NCBI GenBank assembly: GCA_946479855.1 | Contig: CAMLHL010000013.1 | Location: 1-45,757, forward strand | Length of the DNA: 45,757 nucleotides | Direction of reading: 5' to 3' | From: an uncultured Pseudomonadota bacterium | Lineage (GTDB): Bacteria; Pseudomonadota; Gammaproteobacteria; Burkholderiales; Rhodocyclaceae | Shown here: positions 1-7,372 of the stretch, piece after piece | Layout: each line of letters begins with the position of its first letter | Numbering within the stretch: position 1 is the stretch's first letter | Translations under genes and position numbers: made by a program | The notes under the pieces: generated by a model | Database searches by the model: none | What the model was told of the DNA's origin: nothing | What the model saw: only the letters and a program-made list of their open reading frames with translations

Positions 1-325
1 CGTAGCGCGAAGCGATGAAATCGGCAATCGAGGTGATGCGCTGCGCCTTGCTGATCCGGATCATCTTGATGATGACCCCGACAAGCAGCAGCATCAGCGT
101 CGGCCCGAGATAGATGGTCAGGAAGGAGAATCCACCGGAAGTCGCCCGCCCGACGCTGCCGTAGAACGTCCACGAGGTGCAATAAACCGCCAGCGACAAA
201 GCATAGACGTTGGCCGAAATGATCGATTTTCCGGCATCGGCGCGCGCATCGCCAAAACGGGCAACGGCAAAGAGCAAGCCGAGATAGGCCGTGGCCAGCA
301 GCGCGATGAACCAGGCGGAGAGCAT
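1..325 (-). CDS. SSS-type sensor histidine kinase (CbrA/CrbS-like), N-terminal fragment
   Basis: The gene runs off the left edge, so only about 108 residues are visible. They begin MLSAWFIALLATAYLGLLFA and contain the stretch VYCTSWTFYGSVGRA, which is characteristic of the sodium:solute-symporter-like membrane half of CbrA/CrbS sensor kinases rather than of plain acetate permeases. At least three hydrophobic segments are present. The kinase half is not in view, so the kinase assignment rests on this signature and on context. The ATG directly follows the TAG of the upstream small gene with no spacer, which implies translational coupling. Known CrbS/R systems control acetyl-CoA synthetase, and acs lies just upstream here; a regulatory link is inference. 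The alternative is an SSS permease without kinase domains. Confidence 0.75.
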   Translation of the reverse strand, partial: MLSAWFIALLATAYLGLLFAVARFGDARADAGKSIISANVYALSLAVYCTSWTFYGSVGRATSGGFSFLTIYLGPTLMLLLVGVIIKMIRISKAQRITSIADFIASRY

Positions 326-520
326 CTACTTGCCCCGCCGTTCGGCAACCCAGGCCGCCATCCCGATCAAGCCGGCCCAGACACCGAAGAGATAGAGATA
401 GGTCGCCGGAATGCCGGCCAGGTCGCCACCGGGCAAACTGAGCAGTGGATAGGTCAGCAAGGGCACGCCGAGCAGGCCGAGTGCCGCCAGCCGCTGGCGA
501 AGCGGACTCGCCCGTTTCAT
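326..520 (-). CDS. Small inner-membrane protein coupled to the SSS kinase (CbrX-like)
   Basis: This 64-residue protein has a basic N-terminus and two predicted membrane helices, roughly residues 10-30 and 40-58, ending in AERRGK. Its position directly upstream of, and touching, the SSS-kinase gene matches the small cbrX gene described upstream of cbrA in Pseudomonas; that equivalence rests on position and size, not on an alignment. Its ATG overlaps the TGA of a 36-codon leader ORF (517-627) as ATGA. No convincing Shine-Dalgarno precedes it: the upstream bases are the U-tract of a terminator followed by GGCGGCGC. Translation is therefore probably re-initiated from the leader ORF. Confidence 0.65.
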   Translation of the reverse strand: MKRASPLRQRLAALGLLGVPLLTYPLLSLPGGDLAGIPATYLYLFGVWAGLIGMAAWVAERRGK

Positions 521-627
521 TCAAGCGCCGCCAAAAAAATAAAAACGGCTGGCACGCCAAGCGTGCCAGCCGTTTGGGGATGCAGCCTTGTACCGACCAC
601 ATTCGTGGTCACCTTGTTGGCGACCAT
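517..627 (-). CDS. Possible 36-codon leader peptide ahead of the CbrX-like/SSS-kinase genes
   Basis: An ATG at 627-625 sits behind a strong Shine-Dalgarno (AAGGAGGAGACA) and opens a 36-codon frame starting MVANKVTTNVVGTRL. The frame ends in TGA overlapping the ATG of the next gene. The whole stem, loop and U-tract of a perfect terminator lie inside this frame. The peptide has no run of a single amino acid, although Val and Thr are frequent near the start. It may be a regulatory leader or a small protein. No homologue is recognised. Support is the ribosome-binding site and the exact coupling; expression is not shown. Confidence 0.45.
   Translation of the reverse strand: MVANKVTTNVVGTRLHPQTAGTLGVPAVFIFLAALE
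533..575 (-). terminator. Perfect intrinsic terminator inside the leader ORF
   Basis: Positions 543-557 pair with 561-575 without a mismatch (15 bp, 3-nt loop). On the minus strand the stem is followed by TTTTTATTTTTTT. It lies 13 nt upstream of the start codon of the CbrX-like gene, so it either ends transcripts from acs or works as an attenuator for the sensor-kinase genes. A short hairpin (GACCAC-GAAT-GTGGTC, 595-610) precedes it on the same strand. Confidence 0.85.
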
Positions 628-767
628 TGTCTCCTCCTTGCCCCTTATCATGATGAGGCCGCGTGGCAAGTTCGCGGCGCTCTTGTATCTTGCGAACAGA
701 CAGGCCCGTGGGCCGCCTGTCCTGCCCGGATGAATCCGGGGTGCCTGATAGAGTTGCTGGGCGGTTC

Positions 768-910
768 AGGAAGCCGGGCTTGGCCTGGCGGCGAAACCCG
801 GAATCCACGCTTGACCCTTCAACTGTGCCAGGATCGCCGGGTTTTGGCTGCGCCGAAACCCGGAACAAGCACTCAGCCCTTCAACTGCTCAAGGATCGCC
901 GGGTTTTCCA
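768..910. repeat. Degenerate tandem copies of the acs 3' end with REP-like hairpins
   Basis: The end of acs and its flank (about 851-910) are repeated imperfectly at about 791-850, sharing CTTCAACTG, AGGATCGCCGGGTTTT and CGAAACCCGGAA. A third, more decayed piece lies at about 768-803. The repeats create hairpins; the best is 837-863, where CCGGGTTTTGGC pairs with GCCGAAACCCGG around a 3-nt loop with one G-T wobble. A separate small palindrome, CCGGAT-GA-ATCCGG, is at 726-739. These may help end acs transcripts or stabilise their 3' end. Confidence 0.55.
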
Positions 911-2834
911 GCGTCGAGGTGTCTTGCGTCAGCTCCTCTCCCTTGGCAAGGCCACGCAGCAGACGACGCATGATCTTGCCGGAACGGGTCTTCGGCAGGT
1001 TGTCGCCGAAACGGATGTCCTTCGGCTTGGCGATCGGTCCGATCTCCTTGCCCACCCAGTCAGACAGCTCCTTGATGATGCGCTTGGCGTCGTCGCCGGT
1101 CGGACGCTGGCCCTTGAGCACGACGAAGGCCACGATGGCCTCGCCGGTCAGGTCATCCGGACGGCCAACCACGGCAGCCTCGGCCACCAGCGGGTTGGCA
1201 ACCAGGGCCGATTCGATTTCCATCGTGCCCATGCGGTGACCGGAAACGTTCAGCACGTCGTCGATACGGCCGGTGATGGTGAAGTAACCGGTGTCCTTGT
1301 CGCGGATCGCACCGTCGCCCGCCAGGTAGTACTTGCCCTGGAAGTCGGCCGGATAGTAGGACTTGACGTAACGCTCGTCGTCGTTCCAGATCGTGCGGAT
1401 CATCGACGGCCAAGGTTTCTTGCAGACCAGAATACCGCCCTGGCCCCACGGCAGATCGGCGCCGGTCTCATCGACCACGGCAAACTGGATGCCCGGGAAG
1501 GGCAGCGTGCAGGAACCCGGCACCAGCGGCGTGGCGCCCGGCAGCGGGGTGATCATGTGACCACCGGTTTCGGTTTGCCAGAAGGTATCGACGATCGGGC
1601 AGCGACCGCTACCGACGTTGTCGTAGTACCACTGCCAGGCGGCCGGGTTGATCGGCTCGCCGACCGAGCCCAGGATGCGCAGCGAAGACAGGTCGAAGCT
1701 CTTCGGATGGACGGCCGGGGTGGTGTCGGATGCCTTGATCAGCGAACGGATCGCGGTCGGGGCGGTGTAGAAAATGGAAACCTTGTGATCCTGGATCATC
1801 TTCCAGAAACGGCCGGCATCCGGGTAGGTCGGGACGCCTTCGAAGACGACTTCGGTGGCGCCGCAGGCCAGCGGGCCGTAGGTGATGTAGGTGTGCCCCG
1901 TGACCCAGCCGATGTCGGCCGTGCACCAGAAGACATCATTCGGCTTGATGTCGAAGGTCCACTTCATGGTCATGATGGCGTGCAGCAGGTAGCCGCCGGT
2001 GGAGTGCTGGACGCCCTTCGGCTTGCCGGTGGAGCCGGAGGTGTAGAGCAGGAACAGCGGGTGTTCGGCTTCGACCCATTCCGGTTCGCAAACGTCGGAC
2101 TGGTTGGCGACGACGTCGTGCAACCACTGGTCGCGACCGGCAACCATGTTGACTTCAGCGCCGGTGCGCTTGAAGACGATGACGTTCTTGACCGACTCGC
2201 AACCACCCATGGCGAAGGCTTCGTCAGCGATCGGCTTGAGCGGAATAGCCTTGCCGCCGCGGAACTGACCGTCGGAGGTAATCAGGGCAACAGCGCCGGC
2301 GTCGTTGATACGATCGCGCAGGGACTGGGCGGAGAAGCCGCCGAAAACGATGGAGTGAATGGCGCCGATACGGGCACAGGCCTGCATCGCGCAGATACCT
2401 TCGACGGTCATCGGCATGTAGATGACGACGCGATCACCCTTCTTGACCCCCATGCCGCGCAAGGCATTGGCGAACTTGGCAACCTTGGAGAGCATTTCCT
2501 TGTAGGTGACCCGGGTCACCTCGCCGTTGTCGGCTTCGAAAATGATGGCGACCTTTTCGCCCAGGCCGGCTTCAACCTGACGGTCAAGGCAGTTGTAGGA
2601 AACGTTCAGCTTGCCGTCGGCAAACCATTTGAAGAAGGGGGCATTGGACTCATCCAGCGCCTGGGTAAACGGCTGCTTCCAGGTGATGAATTCACGGGCA
2701 CGCTTGGCCCAGAATTCCGGATAGTCAGCATCCGCTTCCGCGCACAGTGCCCTGTAGGCATCCATACCTGAAACGGCCGCGTTCTTGACCATTTCCTCGG
2801 ACGGATAAATCAGCTGCACGGACTCATTCGACAT
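873..2834 (-). CDS. acs: Acetyl-CoA synthetase (AMP-forming)
   Basis: This cytoplasmic enzyme activates acetate with ATP and CoA to acetyl-CoA, AMP and pyrophosphate. It is 653 residues, the usual Acs length (about 650). Visible signatures are the ACAS N-terminal region, the AMP-binding P-loop ([15 protein letters not shown]), the WQTETGG motif, the hinge region ([16 protein letters not shown]) and the C-terminal [11 protein letters not shown] motif, whose Lys is the site of reversible acetylation in characterised Acs proteins. The ATG follows a good Shine-Dalgarno (AGAGGAGAAGAAT). The neighbouring SSS-type kinase resembles the CrbS regulator of acs in other bacteria. A hairpin at 2881-2900 lies in its leader. 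Confidence 0.97.
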   Translation of the reverse strand: MSNESVQLIYPSEEMVKNAAVSGMDAYRALCAEADADYPEFWAKRAREFITWKQPFTQALDESNAPFFKWFADGKLNVSYNCLDRQVEAGLGEKVAIIFEADNGEVTRVTYKEMLSKVAKFANALRGMGVKKGDRVVIYMPMTVEGICAMQACARIGAIHSIVFGGFSAQSLRDRINDAGAVALITSDGQFRGGKAIPLKPIADEAFAMGGCESVKNVIVFKRTGAEVNMVAGRDQWLHDVVANQSDVCEPEWVEAEHPLFLLYTSGSTGKPKGVQHSTGGYLLHAIMTMKWTFDIKPNDVFWCTADIGWVTGHTYITYGPLACGATEVVFEGVPTYPDAGRFWKMIQDHKVSIFYTAPTAIRSLIKASDTTPAVHPKSFDLSSLRILGSVGEPINPAAWQWYYDNVGSGRCPIVDTFWQTETGGHMITPLPGATPLVPGSCTLPFPGIQFAVVDETGADLPWGQGGILVCKKPWPSMIRTIWNDDERYVKSYYPADFQGKYYLAGDGAIRDKDTGYFTITGRIDDVLNVSGHRMGTMEIESALVANPLVAEAAVVGRPDDLTGEAIVAFVVLKGQRPTGDDAKRIIKELSDWVGKEIGPIAKPKDIRFGDNLPKTRSGKIMRRLLRGLAKGEELTQDTSTLENPAILEQLKG

Positions 2835-2880
2835 ATTCTTCTCCTCTGCGGTACTTGCGCAAATTATGTTGAAACAATAG

Positions 2881-2900
2881 TCCCGGGTGTGTTCCCGGGA
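2881..2900. promoter_or_regulatory. Inverted repeat in the acs 5' region
   Basis: TCCCGGG-TGTGTT-CCCGGGA is a perfect 7-bp inverted repeat 47 nt upstream of the acs start codon. It could be an operator or an mRNA hairpin in the acs leader. No T-tract follows on the acs strand, so it is not a terminator. Confidence 0.4.
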
Positions 2901-2987
2901 TAATAAAGCCGCCCAAGCCGGAGTACTGCTTCTTCCCCTAACCAGCGTTCAGGCGGCATTAAGCGCCGATAATCTTACAAACGCCTT

Positions 2988-3017
2988 ACGAAATCACGCT
3001 GCAGCGCAACATTTCGT
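2988..3017. promoter_or_regulatory. Nested palindrome between acs and the YqhA-like gene
   Basis: Arms ACGAAAT (2988-2994) and ATTTCGT (3011-3017) flank a perfect 10-bp palindrome CGCTGCAGCG (2997-3006), almost concentric with the arms. It lies in the only divergent gap of this region and is a candidate binding site. The protein that would bind it is unknown. Confidence 0.35.
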
Positions 3018-3070
3018 CACAATCCAGACACATCAAACTGGCGTGATAAAATTTGCACCCCCAATCCGAC

Positions 3071-3616
3071 ATGCCAACAATGCGCTCGCCCATCAAACAT
3101 CTGGAATCGTTCATCTTCGCCAGCCGCTGGATACAGGCGCCGCTCTATATTGGCCTGATCATTGCCCAGGTGGTCTATTGCTGGCTGTTCATGGTCGAAC
3201 TGAGCCACCTGGTCCATAACGCCATCGATACCGCCCACCTCAGCGAAGCCGATGTCATGCTGGCGGTTCTCGGCCTGATCGACGTCGTGATGATCGCCAA
3301 CCTGCTGGTCATGGTCATCGTCGGCGGCTATGAAACCTTTGTTTCCCGGCTTGACCTGGAAGACCATCCAGACCAGCCGGAATGGCTGTCGCACGTCAAT
3401 GCCGGCGTACTCAAGATCAAGCTTTCGACGGCCATCATCGGCATCTCATCGATTCACCTGCTGAAAAGCTTCATAAATGCCGCCAACCTGTCCGAGCATA
3501 CGCTGCAGTGGCAGGTCGTCATCCACGTCGTATTCCTTTTTTCCGCCCTGGCCATGGCGCTGGTCGACAAAACCATGACCCAGACCCTTGCATTGCAACA
3601 TCAAAAAAACCACTAG
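3071..3616 (+). CDS. YqhA/UPF0114-family membrane protein
   Basis: The 181-residue product has four hydrophobic segments: about residues 22-42, 60-85, 110-130 and 145-165. It carries the UPF0114 pattern, including [21 protein letters not shown] near the start, the [20 protein letters not shown] helix and the [17 protein letters not shown] helix. The biochemical role of the family is unknown. ATG 3071 was chosen over TTG 3053; ATG 3080 is also possible because no strong ribosome-binding site is seen. The gene ends 13 nt before the fumarase start, so the two are probably co-transcribed. Confidence 0.85.
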   Translation: MPTMRSPIKHLESFIFASRWIQAPLYIGLIIAQVVYCWLFMVELSHLVHNAIDTAHLSEADVMLAVLGLIDVVMIANLLVMVIVGGYETFVSRLDLEDHPDQPEWLSHVNAGVLKIKLSTAIIGISSIHLLKSFINAANLSEHTLQWQVVIHVVFLFSALAMALVDKTMTQTLALQHQKNH

Positions 3617-3629
3617 CCCGGAGTTGCGC

Positions 3630-5162
3630 ATGACCGCCATCAAACAAGAAGACCTGATCCAGTCCGTTGCCGATGCCTTCCAGTACATCAGCTATTACCA
3701 CCCGCTGGATTACATCAAGGCGCTGGGCGAAGCCTACGAGCGCGAGGAATCTCCCGCCGCCAAGGACGCCATTGCCCAGATTCTGACCAACTCGCGGATG
3801 TCCGCCGAAGGCCATCGCCCGATCTGCCAGGACACCGGCATCGGCATGGTTTTCATCAAGGTCGGGATGAACGTCACCTGGCCAGATGCAACGATGAGCA
3901 TCCAGAAGATGATCGACGAAGGCGTCCGCCGCGCCTACAACAACCCGGACAATCCGCTGCGCGCCTCGGTGCTGGCCGACCCGGCCGGTGCCCGCAAGAA
4001 CACCAAGGACAACACGCCGGCCGTCGTGCATTTCGAGATCGTCGAAGGCGACCATGTCGAGGTCATCTGCGCCGCCAAGGGCGGCGGCTCGGAAGCCAAG
4101 TCCAAGTTCGCCATGCTCAACCCGTCCGACGACCTGGTCGACTGGGTGCTGCACAAGATCCCGGAAATGGGCGCCGGCTGGTGCCCGCCCGGCATCATCG
4201 GCATCGGCATCGGCGGCACGCCGGAAAAGGCCATGCTGCTGGCCAAGGAATCGATCATGGCGCCGGTGGACATCCATGAACTGAAGGCCAAGGCTGCCAC
4301 CGGCGCCAAGCTGACCCGTGCCGAGGAACTGCGCCTCGAACTGATGGAAAAGATCAATGCGCTGGGTGTCGGCGCCCAGGGCCTCGGCGGCCTGACCACC
4401 GTGCTCGACGTCAAGGTGCTCGATTACCCCTGCCACGCCGCCAACCTGCCGGTCGCCCTGGTCCCGAACTGCGCCGCGACCCGCCACTGCCACTTCCATC
4501 TCGACGGCTCCGGCCCGGCCAAGCTCGAACCGCCGAAGCTGGAAGACTGGCCAGCCGTGACCTGGACGCCGGACATTCAGTCGGCCACCCGGGTAGATCT
4601 CAACACGCTGACCAAGGAAGAAGTCGCTTCCTGGAAGATCGGCCAGAAACTGCTCCTCAACGGCAAGATGCTGACCGGCCGCGATGCCGCCCACAAGCGC
4701 ATCCAGGACATGCTGGCCAAGGGCGAAAAGCTGCCGGTCGACTTCACCAATCGCGTCATTTACTACGTCGGCCCGGTCGACCCGGTGCGCGATGAAGTCG
4801 TCGGCCCCGCCGGCCCGACCACCGGCACGCGGATGGACAAGTTCACCCGCATGATGCTGGAACAGACCGGCCTGATTTCGATGATCGGCAAATCCGAACG
4901 CGGGCCGGTTGCCATCGAGGCGATCAAGGACAACAAGTCAGCCTACCTGATGGCCGTCGGCGGCGCCGCCTACCTGGTCGCCAAGGCGATCAAGTCGGCC
5001 AAGGTGGTTGGTTTCGCCGATCTGGGCATGGAAGCCATCTACGAGTTCGACGTCGAGAACATGCCGGTCACCGTCGCCGTCGACTCCTCGGGCGTCAGCG
5101 TGCACAACACCGGACCGAAGGAATGGCAGGTCAAGATTGGCAAAATCCCCGTGACTGCCTGA
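3630..5162 (+). CDS. fumA: Fumarate hydratase class I (4Fe-4S, FumA type)
   Basis: The enzyme interconverts fumarate and malate in the TCA cycle in the cytoplasm. At 510 residues it is a single-chain class I fumarase, with alpha and beta parts fused. Candidate cluster ligands are the Cys in RPICQDTGIGM, GWCPPGIIG and LVPNCAATRHCHF. The C-terminal half carries GPTTGTRMDKF and a SGVSVHNTGPKEW ending. The start at 3630 follows GGAG with 7-nt spacing; a longer reading from 3588 would overlap the upstream gene. This oxygen-sensitive class fits a facultative or microaerobic lifestyle, which is inference. A strong terminator follows at 5181. Confidence 0.96.
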   Translation: MTAIKQEDLIQSVADAFQYISYYHPLDYIKALGEAYEREESPAAKDAIAQILTNSRMSAEGHRPICQDTGIGMVFIKVGMNVTWPDATMSIQKMIDEGVRRAYNNPDNPLRASVLADPAGARKNTKDNTPAVVHFEIVEGDHVEVICAAKGGGSEAKSKFAMLNPSDDLVDWVLHKIPEMGAGWCPPGIIGIGIGGTPEKAMLLAKESIMAPVDIHELKAKAATGAKLTRAEELRLELMEKINALGVGAQGLGGLTTVLDVKVLDYPCHAANLPVALVPNCAATRHCHFHLDGSGPAKLEPPKLEDWPAVTWTPDIQSATRVDLNTLTKEEVASWKIGQKLLLNGKMLTGRDAAHKRIQDMLAKGEKLPVDFTNRVIYYVGPVDPVRDEVVGPAGPTTGTRMDKFTRMMLEQTGLISMIGKSERGPVAIEAIKDNKSAYLMAVGGAAYLVAKAIKSAKVVGFADLGMEAIYEFDVENMPVTVAVDSSGVSVHNTGPKEWQVKIGKIPVTA

Positions 5163-5180
5163 TTGTCATTCAACTCCCCA

Positions 5181-5208
5181 CAAAAACCCGGCTCCTGCCG
5201 GGTTTTTG
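5181..5208 (+). terminator. Intrinsic terminator after fumarase
   Basis: CAAAAACCCGGC pairs with GCCGGGTTTTTG across a TCCT loop (12 bp). A T-run is included in the 3' arm, and an A-run in the 5' arm could make it bidirectional. Confidence 0.9.
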
Positions 5209-5412
5209 TTGGTTGGAAGTACGGCATAGTGCAAATCAACCGATCCCCGCCATTCGACTCTCGTTTGGAATATGATAAAAATACATTCGCTGCTTGCCCG
5301 ATAGCGGACGCTTTAACGCGGGAACCCAACAAAAATTTCAAGTCCAAGCATTACGGAATTTAAATCAGCGGACCCTTACCATATTCCCGCCAGAAAATAC
5401 CAAGTGGATTTA

Positions 5413-6222
5413 ATGATGCCTGTCGACCCTATTAAAAGAAATAACGTCACCGTAACCGGCAATCTGGCGGTGGAGCAGTCCATTGTTTTCGTGCACGGCT
5501 TTGGCACCGACCAGCGAGCCTGGCATGAGGTCGCTGCTCCCTTTATGTCCGATTTCCGCGTTGTTCTGCTGGACAATGTTGGGGCCGGCAACTCCGATGC
5601 CAGCGCATTTGTTCAGCACCAGTACCTGAACCTCAATCAGTATGCGACTGACCTCTTTGAAGTCTGTAACACGCTGAACCTGCGCGATGCCATTCTGGTT
5701 GGGCACTCGGCCGGCGGGATGATATGTGCATTGGCGGCCATCAATCACCAGGCACTTGCCGCCAAGTTAGTCCTGATTGGGGCCTCCCCCCGTTATATCG
5801 ACGACGAAACCTATCGGGGCGGTTTCACCATGAAGGATATCCACGCCATTTACGACAGCATTATTACCAAGGGCAAGTCGTGGGCGGATTCTTTCGCACC
5901 GGCCATGATGGGCACCCCGGACAAGCCCGAGCTGACAAAACATTTTGCGGACTCGCTCAAGGCATTACCGTCCGACCGCGCGCTCACCGTACTCTGCTCC
6001 ATCCTGCAGTCCGACTACCGCAACGAAATCGGCAAACTATCGATCCCTACGCTAATCCTTCAGACGATGCATGACAGCGTGGTTCCTTTGGAGGTTGCCG
6101 AGTACCTGAAAAACAAAATACAGCACAGCCAAATGAAAATCATTGATGCCAAGGGCCACCTGCCGCACATTAGCGAGCCAGCCAAAGTGATCGAAGCCGT
6201 AAGCCCGTTTATCCACGCATAG
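5413..6222 (+). CDS. RsbQ-like alpha/beta hydrolase
   Basis: The 269-residue protein matches the RsbQ/KAI2-D14 branch of alpha/beta hydrolases. It shows VFVHGFGTDQRAWHEV, LLDNVGAGNSD, the nucleophile elbow GHSAGG (Ser about 99), ASPRYIDDETYRGGF, a C-terminal Asp (LQTMHDSVVP) and the catalytic His (AKGHLPHISEP). In Bacillus, RsbQ partners a PAS-PP2C phosphatase (RsbP) in energy-stress signalling; no such partner is adjacent here. It stands alone between a terminator and a gap. ATG 5413 was preferred to GTG 5404; the ribosome-binding site is weak in both cases. Its small-molecule substrate or ligand cannot be told from sequence. Confidence 0.85.
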   Translation: MMPVDPIKRNNVTVTGNLAVEQSIVFVHGFGTDQRAWHEVAAPFMSDFRVVLLDNVGAGNSDASAFVQHQYLNLNQYATDLFEVCNTLNLRDAILVGHSAGGMICALAAINHQALAAKLVLIGASPRYIDDETYRGGFTMKDIHAIYDSIITKGKSWADSFAPAMMGTPDKPELTKHFADSLKALPSDRALTVLCSILQSDYRNEIGKLSIPTLILQTMHDSVVPLEVAEYLKNKIQHSQMKIIDAKGHLPHISEPAKVIEAVSPFIHA

Positions 6223-6532
6223 GCAGGACATGCTGAATGCCAAAGGAGTTATGCCGCGTCATTCGGTGCGTTGGGCGAACGCCACTTTCTTCTCTCAAGC
6301 ACTCTCGGCAATTACGCTGGCAAAATGCTGAATAGTCGGCTGCTTAAAGGTAAATACTGAACTCGGATTTGCTCGTAGGAGGATGCCCAAAGCACCAAGC
6401 CAAGCCTACGGCGTTTGCCAAGTCCACCGTAGCCATGGAACGACAAAATTCTTGCCATTCCAATGCTGGCCGACAGGACGACAAAATCCACCAAACGTTC
6501 GAACGTCTTGAATACACTCACCGACCGTCCCC
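6223..6532. other. Gene-free gap between hydrolase and metzincin-like gene
   Basis: This 310-nt stretch has stop codons in all frames at short intervals. It holds no recognisable gene, RNA or terminator. No promoter for the downstream gene could be picked with confidence. Confidence 0.5.
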
Positions 6533-7303
6533 ATGTTTCGCAAATTCCGCATCCTGCTCCTGCTCTTCATCCTCGCCACCGTCGGGCTAGGCGCCTGGCG
6601 TTCGAATTCCCGGCTGACCGCCTGGGAGCACACCATCCACGTCGCGATCTACCCGATTGCCGCCGACGACTCGCCAGCCACGGCCAGCTACGTGCGGGGA
6701 CTGAGCCAAGAAAGTTTCCAGGATATCGGCGAATGGATGCAGACAGAAACCAACAAACAGGGGCTGGCGGTGCTGCAGCCGGTTGCACTGAACGTAGCTC
6801 CGGTGCTGGTCGAACAGCCCCCACCGGCGCCACGCCAGGCGGGGGCGCTCGACGCCATCCTGTGGTCTCTCAGGCTGCGCTGGTGGGCTTCACAGCACGA
6901 CCAGATCGGTGGGCCGAAACCGCATATCCGGCTGTTCGTGCTTTTTCACGATCCGGAGCGTAGCCCCCTGCTGCCGCATTCGACCGGGATTGCCAAAGGG
7001 CAGATCGGCGTCATCCACGCCTTCGCCACTCGCCAGCAACGGCGGCAGAACAGCGTCGTGATCGCCCACGAAATGCTGCACATTTTCGGCGCCACGGACA
7101 AATACAACCTCGCCACGCTCCAGCCTATCTATCCAGAAGGCTACGCCGAGCCGCAACGCGAACCGCGCCTGCCGCAAATGCTGGCCGAGATCATGGGCGG
7201 GCGAACGCCAGTCGACGCTCTGACCTCCGAAATACCGGCCAGCCTGGCCGATACGCTGATCGGCCCGGAAACCGCCCGGGAAATCGGCATGCGGCGCCCC
7301 TAG
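6533..7303 (+). CDS. Membrane-anchored metzincin-like putative zinc protease
   Basis: The 256-residue product begins with a basic N-terminus and one hydrophobic helix (about residues 5-22), so it is either anchored facing the periplasm or exported. The rest is soluble. At residues 179-189 it carries HEMLHIFGATD, which fits the metzincin zinc motif HExxHxxGxxD with Asp as the third ligand. Downstream come YPEGYAEP and QMLAEIMGGR; the Met of the latter is a candidate for the Met-turn. The ATG lies after CCGTCCCC with no clear Shine-Dalgarno. I do not recognise a named family. Protease activity is inferred from the motif alone. Confidence 0.7.
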   Translation: MFRKFRILLLLFILATVGLGAWRSNSRLTAWEHTIHVAIYPIAADDSPATASYVRGLSQESFQDIGEWMQTETNKQGLAVLQPVALNVAPVLVEQPPPAPRQAGALDAILWSLRLRWWASQHDQIGGPKPHIRLFVLFHDPERSPLLPHSTGIAKGQIGVIHAFATRQQRRQNSVVIAHEMLHIFGATDKYNLATLQPIYPEGYAEPQREPRLPQMLAEIMGGRTPVDALTSEIPASLADTLIGPETAREIGMRRP

Positions 7304-7372
7304 AAACAACGGTTCTCCTGCGGTCGACCGCCCCAAACCGCCAAAATCAATTCCCTCGGATGAGCCGTTGCG

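Noticed and set aside
521..868. A 115-codon minus-strand frame between acs and the small membrane protein
   Set aside because: It runs through hairpins and repeats, lacks a ribosome-binding site, and overlaps the better supported 36-codon leader in another frame.
663..2771. A 702-codon open frame on the plus strand across acs
   Set aside because: It is the antisense shadow of acs; high GC leaves the complementary frame open, and the peptide has no family features.
2835..3070. A sigma-54 promoter for acs
   Set aside because: No GG-N10-GC pair with the expected context was found on the acs strand.
3519..4694. A 391-codon minus-strand frame opposite fumarase
   Set aside because: Gly/Asp/His-rich composition is typical of an antisense frame; the fumarase on the other strand is certain.
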